From RGIG3009 sp045595445 (GTDB lineage: Bacteria > Bacillota > Clostridia > Oscillospirales > Acutalibacteraceae), in NCBI GenBank assembly GCA_045595445.1, contig JAZOAK010000007.1, positions 32,513 to 96,512 on the forward strand: a DNA stretch of 64,000 bases. The letters run 5' to 3'. The translations under genes were made by a program, and so were the position numbers. Shown here piece by piece: positions 8,440-16,730 of the stretch. How positions within the stretch are numbered: the first letter of the stretch is position 1; every line of letters starts with the position of its first letter. The notes beneath the pieces are model-generated. The model saw nothing but the letters and a program-made list of their open reading frames with translations. It was not told the DNA's origin and did not search any database.

Positions 8440-8489
8440 GTAAAGCAAATTCCTTTACAGGAAACGCTTGGAAAAACCGAGCGTTTTTT
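8440..8489 (+). terminator. Terminator hairpin inside the ylxM-ffh 5' leader
   Basis: Right at the predicted transcript start, GTAAAG (8440-8445) can pair with CTTTAC (8453-8458). Next, AAACGCTTGG (8462-8471) pairs with CCGAGCGTTT (8477-8486) around an AAAAA loop with one G-U pair, followed by T6 and more T-rich sequence. This is a full intrinsic terminator about 20-45 bases downstream of the promoter and before ylxM. A third hairpin, AGGGTA with TACCCT (8501-8520), abuts the AGGAGG ribosome binding site. The layout suggests attenuation or a very short leader RNA. Confidence 0.7.
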
Positions 8490-8534
8490 ATTTTGCGTAT
8501 AGGGTAGCGCGAAATACCCTAAGGAGGGACAAGA

Positions 8535-8900
8535 ATGCCGAAGAATATGGAGATCGTCTGGTTGTTCGATTTTTATGGGGAGATGCTCACTGAAAAGCAA
8601 CGCCACGTGGTGGAACTGTATTATGAAGAGGACTTGTCCCTGGCGGAAATCGCCGAAAATCAGAACATCACCCGCCAAGGGGTTCGCGATGCGATCAAGC
8701 GCGCCGAAGCGCAAATGATCGAGATGGAAGAGCGCCTGCACTTAGCGGCGCGCTTCCGCGGTATGCGCGACGGACTGGAAGCGATTCGCGAGGCCGCGCA
8801 GGATATTCAGATGCTCAATGACCGCACCCGCTATTCCCGCGAGATTGACGATCGTTCCAAGCGCATCATTCGGTTAGCGGAAGAATTGAGAGAGAGGTAA
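8535..8900 (+). CDS. ylxM: YlxM family putative DNA-binding protein
   Basis: 121 residues of the UPF0122/YlxM family. A sigma-70 region 4-like helix-turn-helix is clear: LTEKQRHVVELYYEEDLSLA then EIAENQNITRQGVRDAIKRA, followed by a long charged helix. YlxM is encoded directly upstream of ffh in Firmicutes and stimulates SRP function in streptococci. GGAGG precedes the ATG, and ffh starts 5 bases after its stop. Confidence 0.93.
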   Translation: MPKNMEIVWLFDFYGEMLTEKQRHVVELYYEEDLSLAEIAENQNITRQGVRDAIKRAEAQMIEMEERLHLAARFRGMRDGLEAIREAAQDIQMLNDRTRYSREIDDRSKRIIRLAEELRER

Positions 8901-8905
8901 GCAGC

Positions 8906-10267
8906 GTGGCATTTGAAGGATTGTCCGACAAACTCTCTGCCGCGTTCAAGCGGCTGAAAAACAAGGGTAAGCTGACCGAGGCCGACGTCAAAGAAGCCAT
9001 GCGCGAAGTGCGCTTGGCATTGCTCGAAGCGGACGTTAACTATAAAGTCGCCAAAGACTTCACAGCAGCCGTCGCGGCACGCGCCGTGGGTGAAAAGGTG
9101 ATGGAAAGCCTCACCCCCGCGCAGATGGTCATTAAACTGGTCAATGAAGAATTGACCGCGCTGATGGGCGGTGAAGCCGCCCGCTTGGCAAATGCCAACC
9201 GTCCCCCGTGCGTGATCATGATGTGCGGTCTGCAAGGTTCGGGTAAAACCACCCACTCCGCCAAGCTTGCCAAACTGCTCAAAGGGCAAGGGCACCGTCC
9301 GTTGCTCGTCGCATGTGACGTGTACCGTCCCGCCGCGATCACGCAGTTGCAGGTGGTGGGTTCTGCCGCCGGTGTGCCGGTATTTGAACGCGGCACCATT
9401 GATCCGGTGCATATCGCCAAAGAAGCGGTGGCACACGCAAAGGATCACGGCAACGATTACGTGATTTTGGATACCGCCGGTCGTCTGCACGTTGACGAAC
9501 AGTTGATGGCGGAACTTGAAAACATCCGCAACGCCGTCGCCCCGCAGGAGATCCTGCTGGTGGTGGATGCCATGACCGGTCAGGACGCGGTCAACGTCGC
9601 ACAGTCGTTTAACGAAACGCTGTCCATTGACGGTGTGATCTTAACCAAGCTTGACGGCGATACCCGCGGCGGTGCGGCACTGTCGGTGCGTGCTGTCACC
9701 GGCAAACCGGTCAAGTTCGCCGGTACAGGTGAAAAGCTGGATGATTTGGAAGTGTTCCACCCGGCACGCATGGCATCGCGTATTCTCGGCATGGGTGACG
9801 TGATGTCGCTCATTGAGAAAGCACAACAGCAAATTGACGAGCGTGAAGCCGAAGAACTTGCCCGCAAAATGCAGCAAGACACCTTTGACTTTAACGATAT
9901 GCTGGATCAGTTCCGTCAGATCCAGAAAATGGGTGACATCAAAAGCCTGCTGGGCATGATTCCCGGCATGGGAAAACAGCTCAAAGACGTGGATGTGGAC
10001 GAGCGGCAGTTCTCCCGCATTGAGGCGATCATCCTGTCCATGACGGAAAAAGAACGTCGCAAGCCCGACATCATCAACCCCTCCCGCAAACGGCGCATCG
10101 CCGCAGGTTGCGGTATGCGGGTGGAAGACGTCAACCGTTTGCTCAAACAGTACGATACCATGAAGCAGATGATGAAACGCTTAAAAAACATGGGCAAAAA
10201 AGGCGGCAGAAGTATGCCGATGGGGCTCGGTGGCTTCGGCGGCAAAGGCAATCCCTTTGGGTTCTAA
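8906..10267 (+). CDS. ffh: Signal recognition particle protein Ffh
   Basis: 453 residues with a GTG start. N domain, G domain with GLQGSGKTTHSAKLA (about residue 105), DTAGRLHVDEQLM and TKLDGDTRGGAALS, then the methionine-rich M domain that binds SRP RNA and signal sequences (MKQMMKRLKNMGKKGG near the end). It targets nascent membrane proteins to the receptor FtsY, which is encoded at 50711-51619. It is cotranscribed with ylxM and rpsP. Confidence 0.97.
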   Translation: MAFEGLSDKLSAAFKRLKNKGKLTEADVKEAMREVRLALLEADVNYKVAKDFTAAVAARAVGEKVMESLTPAQMVIKLVNEELTALMGGEAARLANANRPPCVIMMCGLQGSGKTTHSAKLAKLLKGQGHRPLLVACDVYRPAAITQLQVVGSAAGVPVFERGTIDPVHIAKEAVAHAKDHGNDYVILDTAGRLHVDEQLMAELENIRNAVAPQEILLVVDAMTGQDAVNVAQSFNETLSIDGVILTKLDGDTRGGAALSVRAVTGKPVKFAGTGEKLDDLEVFHPARMASRILGMGDVMSLIEKAQQQIDEREAEELARKMQQDTFDFNDMLDQFRQIQKMGDIKSLLGMIPGMGKQLKDVDVDERQFSRIEAIILSMTEKERRKPDIINPSRKRRIAAGCGMRVEDVNRLLKQYDTMKQMMKRLKNMGKKGGRSMPMGLGGFGGKGNPFGF

Positions 10268-10329
10268 TTCAACCGCGAACGGTTGTTAAGAATACAAAAT
10301 AAAACCATTTATTTTTGGAGGTAACCAAC

Positions 10330-10569
10330 ATGGCAGTAAAAATCAGACTGCGCCGCATGGGCGCAAAGAAAGCTCCCTTCTATCGTGTCGTGGTAGCGGA
10401 TTCCCGTTATCCCCGTGATGGCCGTTTCATCGAAGAGATCGGCTATTACAACCCGCTGGAAGAGCCGGCTGTTGTCAAAATCGACGTCGAGAAGGCTCAG
10501 AAATGGATCGCAAACGGCGCTCAGCCGACCGATACCGTGAAAGATCTGTTGAAGAAAGCCGGTATCTAA
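10330..10569 (+). CDS. rpsP: 30S ribosomal protein S16
   Basis: 79 residues, MAVKIRLRRMGAKKAPFYRV onward, the full family length. The ATG at 10330 has GGAGGT at 10317-10322; an in-frame ATG at 10315 overlaps that site and is rejected. S16 assembles early into the 30S subunit. The order ffh-rpsP-khpA-rimM-trmD is typical of Firmicutes. Confidence 0.97.
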   Translation: MAVKIRLRRMGAKKAPFYRVVVADSRYPRDGRFIEEIGYYNPLEEPAVVKIDVEKAQKWIANGAQPTDTVKDLLKKAGI

Positions 10570-10573
10570 GGCC

Positions 10574-10810
10574 ATGAAAGAGTTATTGTTAACGATTGCT
10601 CGCGGTCTTGTGGAAGATCCCGACGCGGTCGTCGTCACCGAGGAAGAACCCGCGGAGGACGGCACGATCGTGTTCCATCTCCACGTTGCGGCAGACGATA
10701 TGGGTCGTGTGATCGGCAAGCAGGGTCGCATCGCGAAAGCAATGCGTACCGTCATGCGTGCCGCCGCCACCCGTCAGGATGCGAAAGTCGCCGTTGAGAT
10801 CGACGACTAA
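10574..10810 (+). CDS. khpA: KH-domain RNA-binding protein KhpA (YlqC)
   Basis: 78 residues with one KH domain and the loop VIGKQGRIAKAMRTVMRAA. In streptococci and lactobacilli KhpA works with KhpB in RNA binding that affects cell division and elongation. It follows rpsP by 4 bases. A terminator hairpin lies directly downstream, before rimM. Confidence 0.94.
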   Translation: MKELLLTIARGLVEDPDAVVVTEEEPAEDGTIVFHLHVAADDMGRVIGKQGRIAKAMRTVMRAAATRQDAKVAVEIDD

Positions 10811-10830
10811 CCCACACAGCTGACGCACGA

Positions 10831-10861
10831 ACCTCTCACGGCTCCCCGTGAGAGGTTTTTT
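10831..10861 (+). terminator. Intrinsic terminator between khpA and rimM
   Basis: ACCTCTCACGG (10831-10841) and CCGTGAGAGGT (10846-10856) form an 11-base-pair stem with a CTCC loop, followed by T6 (10856-10861). The rimM ribosome binding site starts 4 bases later and no promoter is visible between, so it probably acts as a partial terminator that lowers rimM-trmD relative to rpsP. Confidence 0.8.
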
Positions 10862-10876
10862 CCAAGGAGGAGCACT

Positions 10877-11395
10877 ATGCCAAAACAGATATTTCTGGAA
10901 GCGGGCGAGATTGTCGGCACCCACGGTGTGCGCGGCGAGGTACGGGTGCGTCCCGAATGTGATTCACCCGAATTGTTCAGCACCCTGCGCACCGTCTATT
11001 TTGACAGTACCGGCACGCGCTCGGTACGCATGAAAGCGCGCCCTCATAAAAATATTGCGCTCGCCAAGCTCGACGGTGTGGATACGGTGGAAGCAGCGGC
11101 CGCCCTGCGCGGGACCATGCTGTATCTCAACCGCCGTGACCTGAAACTGGAAAAAGGGCGCTATTTTATCTGTGACCTCATCGGCACACAGGTAATCGAC
11201 CACGAAACGGCTGCCGTTTACGGCGAATGTACCGATGTCACGCACACCGGTTCCAACGACGTGTATCACATGAGAACGCCCGCGGGCAAGGAGATCTTGA
11301 TTCCCGCGATCCCCGACGTCATCCGCGAGGTCGACGTCGAGCGCGGCATCATTCGTATTTTTCCGATGTTAGGATTGTTTGACGATGAGAATTGA
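10877..11395 (+). CDS. rimM: Ribosome maturation factor RimM
   Basis: 172 residues: N-terminal RimM barrel starting IVGTHGVRGEVRVRPE, then the PRC-barrel domain with ILIPAIPDVIREVDVERGII. RimM binds S19 and helps 30S head assembly. AAGGAGGAG precedes the ATG. Its last 11 bases overlap trmD, a common coupling. Confidence 0.95.
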   Translation: MPKQIFLEAGEIVGTHGVRGEVRVRPECDSPELFSTLRTVYFDSTGTRSVRMKARPHKNIALAKLDGVDTVEAAAALRGTMLYLNRRDLKLEKGRYFICDLIGTQVIDHETAAVYGECTDVTHTGSNDVYHMRTPAGKEILIPAIPDVIREVDVERGIIRIFPMLGLFDDEN

Positions 11396-12119
11396 TTTTT
11401 TAACGCTGTTTCCCGAGTCGTGCAATGCGGTACTCGGTGAAAGCATTATCGGCCGCGCCCGCGAACGCGGGATTTTGGACTTTCATTTTCACCAAATTCG
11501 CGACTACACCGAAAACCGTCAAAAACAGGTGGACGACTATCCTTACGGTGGCGGTATGGGTATGGTCATGAACGCGCAACCGATCGCAGACTGCTACCGC
11601 GCGGTATGTGACGAACTCGGTCACCGTCCCCATCTGATCTATCTGTCACCGCAGGGCAAAACGCTGACACAACAACGTGCGCGCGAACTCGCCGAGTTGC
11701 CCGAACTGTGCTTGTTGTGCGGTCACTATGAGGGCGTGGACGAGCGCGTACTGGACGCCATCGTGGACGAGCAAATCTCCATCGGCGACTACGTGTTGAC
11801 CGGCGGTGAACTGCCTGCCATGGTGCTGGCCGATTGCGTGGCACGCATGATCCCCGGTGTGTTATCGGATGAAGTGTGCTTCACCGAGGAAAGCCATTTT
11901 TCCTCGCTGCTCGAATACCCGCAATACACGCGTCCCGCCGTATGGGAAGGGCGCGAAGTGCCGGAAATACTCTTGTCGGGACATCACGAAAACATCGCCA
12001 AATGGCGTCGTGAGCAATCGTTGCTGCGCACACTGGAACACCGCCCCGATCTGTTAGAGCACGCCGAACTGACACCAAAAGAAAAGGTTTTTTTAGAAGA
12101 ACAACGCCATAATGACTAA
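11385..12119 (+). CDS. trmD: tRNA (guanine-N1)-methyltransferase TrmD
   Basis: About 244 residues starting MRIDFLTLFPE. SPOUT-class knot motifs are visible: YPYGGGMGMVM, YLSPQGKTL, LLCGHYEGVDERVLD and SIGDYVLTGGELPA. It makes m1G37 in tRNAs to prevent frameshifting. The start at 11385 lies inside the rimM end. The rplS (L19) gene that usually follows trmD is not present; an HPr gene with its own promoter follows instead. Confidence 0.96.
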   Translation: MRIDFLTLFPESCNAVLGESIIGRARERGILDFHFHQIRDYTENRQKQVDDYPYGGGMGMVMNAQPIADCYRAVCDELGHRPHLIYLSPQGKTLTQQRARELAELPELCLLCGHYEGVDERVLDAIVDEQISIGDYVLTGGELPAMVLADCVARMIPGVLSDEVCFTEESHFSSLLEYPQYTRPAVWEGREVPEILLSGHHENIAKWRREQSLLRTLEHRPDLLEHAELTPKEKVFLEEQRHND

Positions 12120-12135
12120 AATCCTTTCAACATGT

Positions 12136-12172
12136 CCGTCATTTTTAACAATTTGGACGGTTTTGCTTTTTT
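12136..12172 (+). terminator. Weak terminator-like hairpin after trmD
   Basis: CCGTC (12136-12140) can pair with GACGG (12156-12160), followed by TTTTGCTTTTTT. The stem is only 5 base pairs with a long loop, so this is a tentative end of the ylxM-trmD transcript. The rest of the gap to 12309 is AT-rich and holds the next promoter. Confidence 0.35.
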
Positions 12173-12229
12173 CAAAATAGGGCAGGCATCCAAAATTTCA
12201 AAAATCGCGGTTTTTTGCACGGTTTTTAT

Positions 12230-12257
12230 TTGACCGCGCGGCAGTTTGTGGTATACT
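12230..12257 (+). promoter_or_regulatory. Promoter of the HPr gene
   Basis: TTGACC (12230-12235), 16 bases, TATACT (12252-12257), about 50 bases upstream of the HPr ATG. A second AT-rich block TATAAT follows immediately at 12257-12262. Confidence 0.7.
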
Positions 12258-12309
12258 ATAATTAACGAAGCAATAACTCGAGACGTGATGAGGAAAAGGA
12301 GTAATTCGT

Positions 12310-12573
12310 ATGTGTGTCAAAGATGTTTTGGTTCAGAACCAAGTAGGCCTACATGCTCGTCCCGCTACCTTTTTTATCCAGAAAGCGAACGAATTTAAGT
12401 CGTCGATCTGGGTAGAAAAAGAAGAGCGCCGCGTTAACGCCAAGAGTTTGCTCGGCGTGCTTTCGCTCGGCATCGTGGGCGGCACAACCATCCGCATCAT
12501 TGCGGACGGCAACGATGAAGAAACGGCTGTGGATGCGCTGGTATCCTTGGTGCAGTCCGGCTTCAACGAGTAA
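12310..12573 (+). CDS. ptsH: HPr family phosphocarrier protein
   Basis: 87 residues, the HPr length. The PTS phosphorylation site GLHARPATFF contains the active His near residue 16, and VNAKSLLGVLSLGI contains the regulatory Ser (the HPrK site, Ser46-like). Both sites are intact, so it could serve in sugar uptake and carbon catabolite control, or as a Crh-like regulator. No EI or EII gene is nearby. It has its own promoter and terminator. Confidence 0.92.
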   Translation: MCVKDVLVQNQVGLHARPATFFIQKANEFKSSIWVEKEERRVNAKSLLGVLSLGIVGGTTIRIIADGNDEETAVDALVSLVQSGFNE

Positions 12574-12586
12574 ATTGCATGTGAGA

Positions 12587-12617
12587 AGCGCAGTTGCGGC
12601 AGCAGCTGCGCTTTTTT
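12587..12617 (+). terminator. Intrinsic terminator after the HPr gene
   Basis: AGCGCAGTTGC (12587-12597) pairs with GCAGCTGCGCT (12602-12612) with one G-U pair and a GGCA loop, followed by T6. The uvrC start lies 33 bases further on. Confidence 0.88.
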
Positions 12618-12649
12618 AGTCGTATCATCTTAAAAAGGAGGTGTGAGCG

Positions 12650-14488
12650 ATGGACAAAAAAGCAGAACTGCGCAAAAAGGCCATGGCATTGCCTTTGGAA
12701 CCGGGTGTGTATCTTATGAAAGATCACAAGGGATCGATCATTTATATCGGCAAAGCCAAAGCTCTGAAAAACCGCGTCAGCCAATATTTCGGTGCCGACA
12801 CCGCTCACACCGAAAAGGTAAGGCAAATGGTCAGCCGCGTGGATCATTTTGACTATATCCTCACCGGCAGTGAGTTTGAAGCTCTCATACTGGAATGTTC
12901 GCTCATCAAGCAATACACTCCCAAATACAACATCCTGCTCAAAGACGACAAAGGCTATCACTATATCCGCGTATCCCCTCCCCCCTACTCACGCATCAGC
13001 GAGGCGAAACAAAAAGCGGATGACGGTGCGCGGTATATCGGTCCGTATCTTTCCTCGTTTGCCATCAAACAAGCGGTAGACGAGGTGAATAAGCTGTTCG
13101 GGCTTTCCACCTGCCGCAAGCCGCTCGCTTTTCGTAAACCGTGTGAACGTCCTTGCCTGAACCATTACATCGGGCAATGCTGTGCGCCGTGTACCGGCAA
13201 GGTGTCTCCGAGCGAGTATGCCGACCGCGTAGAACAAGCCATCACCTATCTGACGCAAGGTCGCTCCAAACTGATCACCCTGTTGCGTCGCCGTATGCAA
13301 ACGGCATCCGACGCACTGGATTTTGAAACTGCCGCGCGGCTACGTGACCGTATCCGCGCGCTGGAAAAACTGAACACCGACCAAAAGGTGGTACAATCGC
13401 GCATCAAGCAGCAGGATATTGTTGCGTTGTCGCAGGCAGGGGGTGTCGCCTGCTTTGAGGTGTTCCGCTTTGTCGACGGCGCATTATCCGACCGTGAACA
13501 TTTCTTTGTGGATCCGTCGGAGGATCTCCCCGCCACCCGCGCAGAATTTCTGCGTCGGTATTACTCCCTGCGGGACACGGTCCCGCCCCGTATCGTGTTA
13601 GACGGCGAGATCGAGGACGCCGACCTGCTTTCGCGCTGGCTCACCGAAAAAGCGGCAACCGCCGGTAAGCGCTATACGGTGCGCTTTGTATTCCCCGAAC
13701 GCGGCGAGCAGGCGCAACTGCTTGCGATGTGCCGCGATAACGCGTCAGAGCGCGTCGCACAACAGTTGAGTATCCGCGGGCGCGATTTCTCCGCGTTAGA
13801 GGAATTGCAACAGTTGTTAGGGCTCAACGCTCTGCCCGCCCGCATCGAAAGTTATGATATTTCTCACACCGCCGGCAGCAACGTTGTAGGCGCGATGGTG
13901 GTGTTCCAAAACGGAAAACCGCTCAAATCCGCTTATCGCCGTTTTGAGATCAAAACCGTCGTCGGTCAGGACGATTACGCCTGCATGCGTGAAGTTGTCG
14001 AGCGTCGCCTGCGGGACTATACCGAAAAGGCGGACGATGCCGCTTTCGGCACCCTGCCCGATCTCATCTTGCTCGACGGCGGCAAAGGACACGTATCGGC
14101 AGTCAAGCCGCTTGTTGACAGCTTTGGATACGGTATTCCGGTGTTTGGCTTAGTCAAGGATTCACATCACCGCACCCGCGCCATCACAGAGGCGGGCGCT
14201 GAATTATCCATTCAATCGCGGCGCAGCGCCTTTACGCTGGTATCTGCCATCGGAGAAGAAGTGCACCGTTTCGCCATCGGTTATCATCGGGCGCGTCATC
14301 GCAAGCAAGGCGTTGCCACAACGCTGACCGAAATTTCCGGCATCGGTGCCAAACGCGCCGCGATGCTGCTGCGGCATTTCGGCTCGTTGCGGGCGGTCAA
14401 ATCCGCCACGGTAGACCAGCTGGCGGCAGTAGAGGGTATGACTCGCCCCGCCGCGGAAACTGTCGTACAATATTTTCAAGAAAATTGA
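12650..14488 (+). CDS. uvrC: Excinuclease ABC subunit C (UvrC)
   Basis: 612 residues. N-terminal GIY-YIG nuclease (VYLMKDHKGSIIYIGKAKAL), a UVR motif near residue 205-240 (SDALDFETAARLRDRIRALE), an RNase H-like second nuclease with ESYDISHTAGSNVVGAMVVF and LILLDGGKGHVSAV, and C-terminal helix-hairpin-helix repeats (ISGIGAKRAAMLLRHFGSL). It makes both incisions in nucleotide excision repair with UvrA and UvrB, which are not in this window. AAAAGGAGG precedes the ATG. Confidence 0.97.
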   Translation: MDKKAELRKKAMALPLEPGVYLMKDHKGSIIYIGKAKALKNRVSQYFGADTAHTEKVRQMVSRVDHFDYILTGSEFEALILECSLIKQYTPKYNILLKDDKGYHYIRVSPPPYSRISEAKQKADDGARYIGPYLSSFAIKQAVDEVNKLFGLSTCRKPLAFRKPCERPCLNHYIGQCCAPCTGKVSPSEYADRVEQAITYLTQGRSKLITLLRRRMQTASDALDFETAARLRDRIRALEKLNTDQKVVQSRIKQQDIVALSQAGGVACFEVFRFVDGALSDREHFFVDPSEDLPATRAEFLRRYYSLRDTVPPRIVLDGEIEDADLLSRWLTEKAATAGKRYTVRFVFPERGEQAQLLAMCRDNASERVAQQLSIRGRDFSALEELQQLLGLNALPARIESYDISHTAGSNVVGAMVVFQNGKPLKSAYRRFEIKTVVGQDDYACMREVVERRLRDYTEKADDAAFGTLPDLILLDGGKGHVSAVKPLVDSFGYGIPVFGLVKDSHHRTRAITEAGAELSIQSRRSAFTLVSAIGEEVHRFAIGYHRARHRKQGVATTLTEISGIGAKRAAMLLRHFGSLRAVKSATVDQLAAVEGMTRPAAETVVQYFQEN

Positions 14489-14498
14489 GTATCAACCC

Positions 14499-14528
14499 TT
14501 GCAATAGAGTCATTGTCTATGATATACT
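14499..14528 (+). promoter_or_regulatory. Promoter upstream of the 14574 membrane protein gene
   Basis: TTGCAA (14499-14504), 18 bases, TATACT (14523-14528), starting 11 bases after the uvrC stop. It would drive 14574-15092 and perhaps, by readthrough, nnrD. Confidence 0.65.
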
Positions 14529-14573
14529 ATAATAAAGTGATAAACAGAACGACAACGAAAGGAGAACCGCCTA

Positions 14574-15092
14574 ATGGATACCTTTGTAGAGCAGTTAGTC
14601 AAAAAGAAAAAGAGCGCCGGTCAAATACTGGCGATCATCGGTATTGTTCTCGCGGCAGTTCTCCTGCTGGCGCTGTCTGTCCTGTTTATCGGCATGGTCG
14701 GCGCGTTTGCCGCGTTTATCATCGTGGGTGTGTTTTACGGCGCCTGGTATCTGCTAACCGCACAGAACATCGAGTATGAATACTGTGTCACCAACGGTGA
14801 TATTGATATTGATCGCATCGTCGCACAGCGCAAGCGTCAACGCATCGTGTCGGTCTCCGGCAAGAAAGTCGAAAGCGCCGGTCGCTACGTGCCCGAAAAA
14901 TGGGCCGGCCGTCAGATGGATCGCACCGTGATCGCCGCTCCGTCCGATCATGAAGATAATCTGTATTATTTCACGTATCACAGTAAAAAGCGCGGTCACA
15001 CGTTGGTTGTGTTCCAACCGGACGATCGCGTGAAAGATTCTTTCTACGAAGGCTTGCCCAAACTGGTGCAACTGGATTTTAACAAAGAATAA
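14574..15092 (+). CDS. Small membrane protein, DUF6106-like
   Basis: 172 residues starting MDTFVEQLVKKKKSAGQILA. Two adjacent membrane segments at about residues 18-60 are followed by a cytoplasmic domain with NIEYEYCVTNGDIDIDRIVA and YYFTYHSKKRGHTLVVFQPD. This layout resembles the DUF6106 family of Clostridia; the match is from memory and the function is unknown. The C-terminal part has PH-like alternating hydrophobic strands. It has its own promoter and terminator. Confidence 0.8.
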   Translation: MDTFVEQLVKKKKSAGQILAIIGIVLAAVLLLALSVLFIGMVGAFAAFIIVGVFYGAWYLLTAQNIEYEYCVTNGDIDIDRIVAQRKRQRIVSVSGKKVESAGRYVPEKWAGRQMDRTVIAAPSDHEDNLYYFTYHSKKRGHTLVVFQPDDRVKDSFYEGLPKLVQLDFNKE

Positions 15093-15101
15093 ACGTGCAA
15101 C

Positions 15102-15131
15102 AAAAAGGCAGCCAACCGGCTGCCTTTTTTT
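15102..15131 (+). terminator. Intrinsic terminator after 14574-15092
   Basis: GGCAGCC (15107-15113) and GGCTGCC (15118-15124) form a perfect stem with an AACC loop, an A5 run before and T7 after. The nnrD ribosome binding site begins 2 bases later, so nnrD may depend on readthrough. Confidence 0.88.
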
Positions 15132-15148
15132 CAAAGGAGAATCCGTGT

Positions 15149-16003
15149 ATGAACATTCCCGAATCCGTCAAACGCTGTTTCCCACCGCGAAAAGCGGACA
15201 GTCATAAAGGAACTTACGGCACTCTGCTTGCGGTGTGCGGCAGTTACGGCATGGCGGGCGCCGCGATCCTTGCCGCCCGCGCTGCTATGCGTTGCGGAAC
15301 GGGACTCGTGATCGCCGCCCTGCCTGCATCCATCTATCCCATCGCGGCAGTGGCTTTGCCCGAGGTGGTGTTTGCCCCGCTTGAAGGCGGCTCCTGCACC
15401 GATCATATCAAACAATTATCCCCGCATTTTGAAAAAAGCACCGCTCTGCTTGTCGGTTGCGGGCTCGGCAACACGGCAGCCACGGCACAACTCACCGAAG
15501 CACTGTTTCACACGGCAACTTGCCCGATCGTTTTGGATGCAGATGGTATAAATGCGGCTGTGCGGCATATATCTATACTGGAAACAGCGCATCCACCGCT
15601 CATCCTGACACCGCATCCCAAAGAGCTTGCCCGCCTGTTACACACCACCGTCGAACAGATACAAGCGGAACGGCAAACGGCGGCACAAACCGCCGCTTTA
15701 CGCTTTAATGCGGTCGTGGTGCTCAAAGGGCATCACACCGTCATCGCCGCACCAAACGGCACAGTATCCGTCAACCCAACCGGCAATCCCGGTATGGCGG
15801 TCGCCGGCAGCGGAGACGTATTAGCGGGCATGATCGCAGGACTTCTCGCGCAAGGGTTATCCCCCTTTGATGCCGCGCGTTGCGGAGTATATCTGCATGG
15901 TGCGGCGGGTGATCTCGCTGCTGCGCGCTTGTCACAGCACGCCATGCTGCCTACCGATATCGTGGATGAACTGGGGACGCTGTTTTCGCAACTTGAAAAA
16001 TAG
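15149..16003 (+). CDS. nnrD: ADP-dependent NAD(P)H-hydrate dehydratase
   Basis: 284 residues, ribokinase-like fold. Signatures are GTYGTLLAVCGSYGMAGAAI near the start, ILTPHPKELARLL, and the nucleotide-binding GNPGMAVAGSGDVLAGMIAG. It repairs hydrated NADH/NADPH. The N-terminal epimerase domain (NnrE) of bifunctional YjeF proteins is absent, so a separate epimerase should exist elsewhere. The ATG at 15149 with AAAGGAGA is preferred; an upstream start at 15095 would read through the terminator. Confidence 0.93.
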   Translation: MNIPESVKRCFPPRKADSHKGTYGTLLAVCGSYGMAGAAILAARAAMRCGTGLVIAALPASIYPIAAVALPEVVFAPLEGGSCTDHIKQLSPHFEKSTALLVGCGLGNTAATAQLTEALFHTATCPIVLDADGINAAVRHISILETAHPPLILTPHPKELARLLHTTVEQIQAERQTAAQTAALRFNAVVVLKGHHTVIAAPNGTVSVNPTGNPGMAVAGSGDVLAGMIAGLLAQGLSPFDAARCGVYLHGAAGDLAAARLSQHAMLPTDIVDELGTLFSQLEK

Positions 16004-16014
16004 GAGCGGTGCGC

Positions 16015-16518
16015 ATGTCCCGTCGCGTTTTTCCCTTGTGTTTATCCTTGCTTATGATATTCACCGGCTGTCGTCCCACACAACCAACGGAGCCGATCGC
16101 GGTCGATTTTGTGTGTGAGTTTCGCGCAGAGTATAACGATCTGACCGCCACCGGCACGCTGACGCGCCGCACGGCAGGTACCTTGCTGCTGGAATTTTCC
16201 GAACCGGAAACCTTAAAAGGGCTTTCTGCCGAATGGGACGGTGAAAAGGTCACCCTTCGGTATTTGGGGCTGTCGTACGACGTCGATCCCGCCACACTTC
16301 CCGAAAACGCGCTTGGCGAAGGTTTGCTTTCTGCCTTTGATGCCGCCTTGCGCTCAGAAGGCGAACGCGAAGAAACCGACGGTAAAGTCACGGTAAGCGG
16401 ATTGTCGGGGAACGCATCGTACACCTACGTTTACGATGCGAAAAGCGGCGCACCGCTCTCCCTCACCATCCCAAGTATTCCGTTAACCGTCACCTTTTCG
16501 AATCTGAAAACACCGTAA
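16015..16518 (+). CDS. Predicted lipoprotein, possibly LolA/GerS-like fold
   Basis: 167 residues. Lipoprotein signal MSRRVFPLCLSLLMIFTGC with the lipobox Cys at residue 19. The mature part is beta-rich (FVCEFRAEYNDLTATGTLT, LLLEFSEPETLKGLSAEWDG), like the LolA-type fold found in the clostridial germination lipoprotein GerS; that resemblance is an inference from pattern only. The ATG at 16015 has AGGAG at 16002-16006, 12 bases after the nnrD stop. Confidence 0.7.
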   Translation: MSRRVFPLCLSLLMIFTGCRPTQPTEPIAVDFVCEFRAEYNDLTATGTLTRRTAGTLLLEFSEPETLKGLSAEWDGEKVTLRYLGLSYDVDPATLPENALGEGLLSAFDAALRSEGEREETDGKVTVSGLSGNASYTYVYDAKSGAPLSLTIPSIPLTVTFSNLKTP

Positions 16519-16521
16519 AAC

Positions 16522-16560
16522 AGCATCCCGACGGATGATATATCCGTCGGGATGCTTTAT
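16522..16560 (+). terminator. Intrinsic terminator
   Basis: AGCATCCCGACGGAT (16522-16536) pairs perfectly with ATCCGTCGGGATGCT (16542-16556) around a GATAT loop and is followed by TTTATTT. It ends the nnrD-lipoprotein transcript. Confidence 0.88.
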
Positions 16561-16622
16561 TTCATGCCCCCAAGTATCGTCTTTCGCATCAAGAGTATCG
16601 ACATGACAGTATAAAGAATCGT

Positions 16623-16651
16623 TTGCAAAAATCTTGTTAATATGCTATGCT
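16623..16651 (+). promoter_or_regulatory. Promoter of the DUF5050-type lipoprotein gene
   Basis: TTGCAA (16623-16628), 17 bases, TATGCT (16646-16651), about 80 bases upstream of the ATG at 16731. The remaining leader is AT-rich with no other clear structure. Confidence 0.6.
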
Positions 16652-16730
16652 GTATATAGCAGTAAGACGAACCGGGGCATGTCGCCTGCGTGTAACTTTT
16701 CAAGTTTATATTGATATGGAGGAGAAGAAA

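Noticed and set aside
8436..8534. SRP RNA (ffs) gene in the ylxM leader
   Set aside because: The region is too short and lacks the conserved SRP helix 8 tetraloop; the hairpin with T run reads as a terminator.
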